Below, in pieces: positions 59,706 through 64,000 of a stretch of 64,000 bases of DNA (the stretch's first letter is position 1; each line of letters begins with the position of its first letter). Location of the stretch: assembly GCA_003290165.1 (NCBI GenBank), contig QNQO01000202.1, positions 1,116,001 through 1,180,000 of the forward strand, written 5' to 3'. A model generated the notes under the pieces. It searched no databases and was not told the origin of the DNA. It saw only the letters and a program-made list of their open reading frames with translations. This stretch comes from Berberis thunbergii (lineage: Eukaryota > Streptophyta > Magnoliopsida > Ranunculales > Berberidaceae). The position numbers and the translations under genes are program-made.

Positions 59706-60674
59706 GTATTTTTATTAAAATTTTGAATTTGATCTTAAGGTTTGTATGGTTTTAAGGGAAAATTATCATGGAAAACTATGTAATGAATAGAGATGGGGGA
59801 GAAGGTGGAAAAAAAAAGTTCTCCAACTTGAGGTTGAGGATGATTCAATTTGGCAAATATTCTCTTAAGAAATGAGCTTCGAAAACAGTAGCAACAATTT
59901 TGTATCAAAACAAGAAGAAATTTTGTATCAAAACAAGAAGATAGAAATCATTATAATAATCATTCTCCTTATTATCTCTTATTCTCCCCCGTCAATCCCT
60001 TTTCAATTCTGACAAATTTCTGGAAACATTTTACCCTTGAACCAAGCACATCCTTAAATTTTAAGGGTTTGTGTGTGTGTGAGCACATATAACTATAGAT
60101 ATTGTCAAGGTGTATACATTCTTATCCACAATTTTAGTTTTGATACGATGGTTAATTATCATGAATGCTAAGAATGACATGGAATGAATTGGAAAAATCA
60201 TGTTCAAATAAAATAAGGCATGTTGTTTGTATTAGCGGAGGAAATGGAAGTAATTGATGAAATATGGATGTCGGTAAATTGATTCAACATATTGAATTAA
60301 GAACTTGTCGCTACTGGATCCATCACACTTCTACTGATATTTTCATAAATATTTCCTTAGTAGCAAAGGGGCAGAAGTTCGCTCAATGTTCGCACTTGAT
60401 CAATCAAGAAAGGGGCATTGAAATACATTTCTCTTTGAAGACATAGCAATGAGGGGATTGGGATTCTCTCTTTTCTTAGTCTATTATGATCTATTTGTAC
60501 ACGAGATTTTAAGTATATTGTGGAAGGGTAAATGATAAACAATTTAGGTCTTTAGTTCTCAATAAGTAGGAAAGCCTTTTTGGCTATTTTTTAAAGTCCA
60601 AACCTACCATGAGATCCTAATGTCATCTTTTTCTAAGAAAATCAAGATAATGTATCCAACGTATCAGAGCCTTA
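59706..60674. other. GATA intron 1 sequence, copy 3
   Basis: Non-coding. It includes a short conserved frame at 60264 (MDVGKLIQHIELRTC..), also seen at 27937 and 35538. Because it lies between exon 1 and the zinc-finger exons and is not spliced in frame, I regard it as intronic. Confidence 0.55.
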
Positions 60675-62270
60675 GAGGGTGTATTGTATCTGGATTTTGT
60701 GGGAAATTTAATAAATTCCATGGATTCTGAAAATCCAAGTGTATTCAATTTGGATTTTAAAAAGTTCACAAAAGTCTAGGGGTATTCAATCAGGATTTTA
60801 AAAAGTCTTTCTTAAATCCAAAAAGTCTAGGGGTATTCAATATAGATTTCAGAAAGTTCACAAAAGTTTTAGGGTATTCAAAATATCATTCATATTTATG
60901 GATTTGGAAAATCATGGATTCTCATGGACTTTGTAGTGTTAGGTATAAATAACAAAGTTCAATAGTTTGCCAGCCTCCATATCAAAGATTTCAACGTGAA
61001 AAAAAGTCTCCCAAAATTCTTCCTTGTGCTAGTCGCGAAGAGGTTGGTTCTCATCCTCTTGTTTTCTCGATTCTTTAATTCTATCTTTGCATAATGTGTA
61101 GAGCCGTCTTCTTTGAATGTATGCATATTCGACATTTTTATACATCGTGACCACATGAATACTTCAAAATCTATGTGCTTTAAGCTAACGTGGACACAAA
61201 TAAGAAGTTTATGAGAAATCTTTGGTTTCGTAGCAGGTGGACACTAAAACTAAAAACTCATCAACAAATTGGATTTCACAGACCCCTTTTGTAGTTTAAA
61301 TCATCGATATTAGTGCAAGTTCAAGAGAAAATTTTAATTAACACAATTTTATTATTATTATTTTAAAGTTTTCCATTTACATTAGTAGCTTTCCAACCAC
61401 AAACCAACCATCCCTCCAGTCCAGCACTACCAAATAACACACATCAAGAGGTTTTTGTCTCCCATTGTTGCACGACACGAATTGGGGTATGGGTCTATTT
61501 TGAGATGATTTGTCACCAAAATCAAATCTCTTTAAAATGATCTTCTAAGTGTTCATAGTTGCATCGTTGATGATTTTGGGTTAGGGTTTGGATTAAGGGT
61601 CTATAAATCTTAAAGTTGTGTTATTAAATCTGGATTTAAGGGTCTATAAATCTGGATTTATAAATCTGGAAGTTGTGTTATTAAATCTAGATTTAAGGGT
61701 CTATAAATTTGGAAGTTGGATTAAGGGTCTATAAATCTAGATTTAGGGATTAGTATATTTGGTTACAATCCCTTGCATATATGTTTTTGACGTCGGTTAT
61801 CTTCTTAGGTATGTTTTTGATGGTTAATTGGATCATATATGCTATATATATGTATGATATTTTGCTATAGTTGGTTGCATATGACTAGTTATGTAACTAT
61901 GGTTTTGACTTCCATGTGTTTGGATCATGATTGGACCATATAAGTTGATCATGGTTCGAACATGTATGTTTGTATATAAACTGTAATGTGTAAATATCCT
62001 ACTACATGTCTTCATTAGAGGTTGAACAATAGTCATATGAATTCAATAGAGGTTAAACAATATTCATAAAACGTTCATCAAATTCTAATTAGATATGACA
62101 TATAGAATATAGGCATAACCATACATGCTTCATGTAGTGATGATAGATTAGCTTCATGCATGTAGTGATCATATAGAGGAATGAAACTACTTTCGAGTTG
62201 TGTCTGATACCGTAGCATATATTTGCTTCATAAAATACATGTTGTAATATATAGTTGTAATATATAGATG
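60675..62270 (+). mobile_element. Left 1.6 kb of the PIF/Harbinger element (duplicated, truncated)
   Basis: Same left end (gagggtgtattgtatctgg after gcctta) and subterminal repeats as 28350 onward. Homology stops at about 62270, at the position of the ORF1 start codon in the full element. There the sequence breaks into small repeats of gttgtaatatatag and atttgctt/gcaggaatccc. No coding capacity. Confidence 0.88.
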
Positions 62271-62549
62271 GAAATACATGTTGTAATATATAGAGGAATG
62301 TTGTAATACCGTAGCATATATGTTGTAATAGGCAGGAATCCCATCTCTATTTTGCTTCATGATTGAATCTGAATCGTTGCTTGTGTCACGCTCTTCATTA
62401 ATTGAATGTGCGTCAATTCAGTGGAAAATAGGCAGGAATCCCATCTCTATTTTGGACATCCTTTGTGCGAAAACTAACTCTTCTATTTTCTTACTTTTAG
62501 AGATCTTGCTCTGTTCATCTTCTGATTGAAAAGATTGTTCATCTTTTTT
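62271..62549. other. Junction zone with short local duplications
   Basis: Several short repeats (gttgtaata, taccgtagcatatat, ggcaggaatcccatctctattttg twice) mark a complex breakpoint between the Harbinger fragment and a third gag-like copy. Confidence 0.6.
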
Positions 62550-63580
62550 ATGGCTCAACAAAACCATCTTGATGATGCAACTTTGGCCAAGGGCCTTGAG
62601 TTTTTTTTTAAAGATAGGTTGTTTTCTTAATTAGGCCTTGTTGAAATTCGTACGAAGTTTAGGGTCCCTGAGGACCTGCCATTATATGCTCTGAAGGATG
62701 ATTAGACACCAATGTTGTCACCGGTGGGGTTCATCTGCTTGCACCACGGAATGCTCCAAACTGGAGTCAAGGTTCCTGATTCGTTTGATGCGAAGAATTT
62801 GTATGAGTCGCTTTCCTCCTTTGAAAGTTCGAAGAAGTCACGTGTTAGACTTGGGTCATCTTCAAAACGATCCGCTCCAGTAAGTAAAGAGCGTGAGCCT
62901 GACCGACCCGTCAGAGCGAAGGCTGATGTGTCTAGCTAGGAGAGGGACCATCCGTGATTATAAGGGATTGAAGATGTATTGCATCTTAGTGTCGTGCAGG
63001 AAGCTCTGAGCGAGCAGTTGATGCTTGCTGCAATGGGGCTTCTACTAGTGCCAATCCGCCTGGGATTGTTCCGATAAAAAGGTTCATGTGAGGATTTGCC
63101 TGAGGTTCCGGAACCCGATCGTCCACTAATAGGCTATCCGATAGTGGTCGTGGTGACACAAGCCAAGTTTCTCATAGTCCTCATTATTCCCCGTCTCACT
63201 CTAGGCTATATCACAAGGTGTTGGAAGGTCCTTTGGACAACTTATTTCCATCTCTTCCTCCGGATCCTGCTAAGTCATCTCGTACTAAGGGATCGGCTGC
63301 TGGCGACAAAGGAAATGTTGCAGAGGAGGGCATGGGAACTGAGGTGACTACAAAGGGTGGTGCTGGCGTAATTCCTAATATGAGAGAGCTTAATCGGGAT
63401 GCGTGGATAAGTTTGTTTGCCCTGGACTTAGTAAATATGAGTACTCAGGTCTGGCACCATGAGGTTGATGTGGACTATGCTTCGAAGATGCTTATAAGCA
63501 GGCGTCATAAATGGCTGATGGATCACACTCCAAAACCCGAAGATGATACACTAGAGAGGGGTGTGGATAAGGGTTTCTAA
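62550..63580 (+). pseudogene. Gag-like gene, copy C, with internal deletion
   Basis: Starts at ATG 62550 like the other copies, carries extra T's near FEFF and the shared TAA region. It then jumps at aactggagtcaagg (about 62760) from the N-terminal domain to the region after the second exon (KVPDSFDAKNLYESLSSFES). About 620 bp is missing relative to copy B. The last part 63218-63580 is open and ends like copies A and B (DTLERGVDKGF). Confidence 0.65.
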
Positions 63581-63679
63581 GATATATAAATATTTTTCAA
63601 GTAATCCTTGTTTACGTTGAGAATTCTTGATTTGTAATTTCTTGATTTTTTTTTTCATATCTTCAGCAATTCGGCAAAC

Positions 63680-63772
63680 ATAGAGAATCAAGTTGATTGT
63701 TCCGTGAGACTAGGTTTACCCGGTTATAACGGTGACCATGGTGACAATCCTAAAGTCAATAATGCCAAAAAG
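63680..63772 (+). pseudogene. GATA gene exon 1, copy 4, start codon lost
   Basis: Colinear with the other exon 1 copies, but the ATG is ATA (acatagagaatc). The donor GT is kept at 63773. Sequence homologous to 34228 onward begins at about 63848, so intron and later exons are missing within the window. Confidence 0.75.
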
Positions 63773-64000
63773 GTATTTTTATTAAAATTTTGAATTTGAT
63801 CTTAAGGTGTGTATGGTTTTAAGGGAATCATATCATGGAAAACATTACTTCAAAAAAAACTTTTCTTGATGCCCATGCACATACGATCCATTATTGTTAT
63901 AACTAAGAACGATTTTAGAAGAATCTAAGAATTTCTTTCAACATATCTAAGGATACTACTTATGACATGTTTATCGTTATAAACTACAGAAATTTTTTTT
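63773..64000. other. Window end: GATA intron start joined to duplicated intergenic sequence
   Basis: 63773-63847 is intron 1 sequence. 63848-64000 matches 34228-34380. No gene. Confidence 0.6.

Overview
This is nuclear DNA from a flowering plant, most likely a eudicot. The evidence is spliced CYP706-type cytochrome P450 genes, fragments of plant fimbrin, GATA-factor and SWC6/SEF genes, and nearly every class of plant transposable element (CACTA, PIF/Harbinger, MULE-MITE, hAT-like, Helitron-like, LINE, SINE, Copia, Ty3/gypsy). Base composition is AT-rich between genes. I cannot name the species. I see no rRNA gene, no functional tRNA gene, no CRISPR array and no bacterial-type operon.

Layout. 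1-8420 reads as the right-hand part of a CACTA (En/Spm) transposon. It holds the C-terminal remains of its transposase, a spliced but broken piece of a host fimbrin gene, a CTG-rich stretch, dense subterminal repeats and a terminal inverted repeat ending at 8420. From there to about 62 kb the window is a tandemly and segmentally duplicated CYP706 locus. The repeated module is: a ~180-bp satellite array, then an AT-rich spacer with repeated small hairpins, then a minus-strand P450, then a dispersed gag-like/GATA block. P450 copy 1 (11824-13758) and copy 4 (52530-54347) look intact, each with two exons (536 and 542 aa). Copy 2 (22204-22658) and copy 3 (49200-49398) are truncated pseudogenes. A LINE (14920-18257) interrupts the second satellite array. 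A Copia element (44262-48778) sits next to P450 copy 3. A tRNA-derived SINE (42000-42171) sits in the spacer of module 3.

The block 22.66-29.97 kb is duplicated at 55.14-62.27 kb, and part of it again at 62.34-63.85 kb. It carries a degenerate gag-like gene of the 'putative gypsy type transposon' kind followed by exon 1 of a very small GATA zinc-finger gene. In the first copy a 4.7-kb PIF/Harbinger element (28350-33059) split the intron of this GATA gene. A second GATA copy (34936-36356) lacks that insertion and gives the empty site, but carries a 192-bp MULE-type MITE of its own. A gene-poor Ty3/gypsy relic fills 36.7-40.17 kb. At 51185-51507 are the first two exons of a SWC6/SEF (ZNHIT1-like, SWR1-complex) gene with its own promoter; the rest of that gene is missing.

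Only the two full P450s look like working genes; they probably make near-identical membrane-bound monooxygenases of specialised metabolism. The rest records how transposons, satellite arrays and duplication reshaped the locus. Several insertions can be dated relative to the duplications, because the window also holds their paralogous empty sites.
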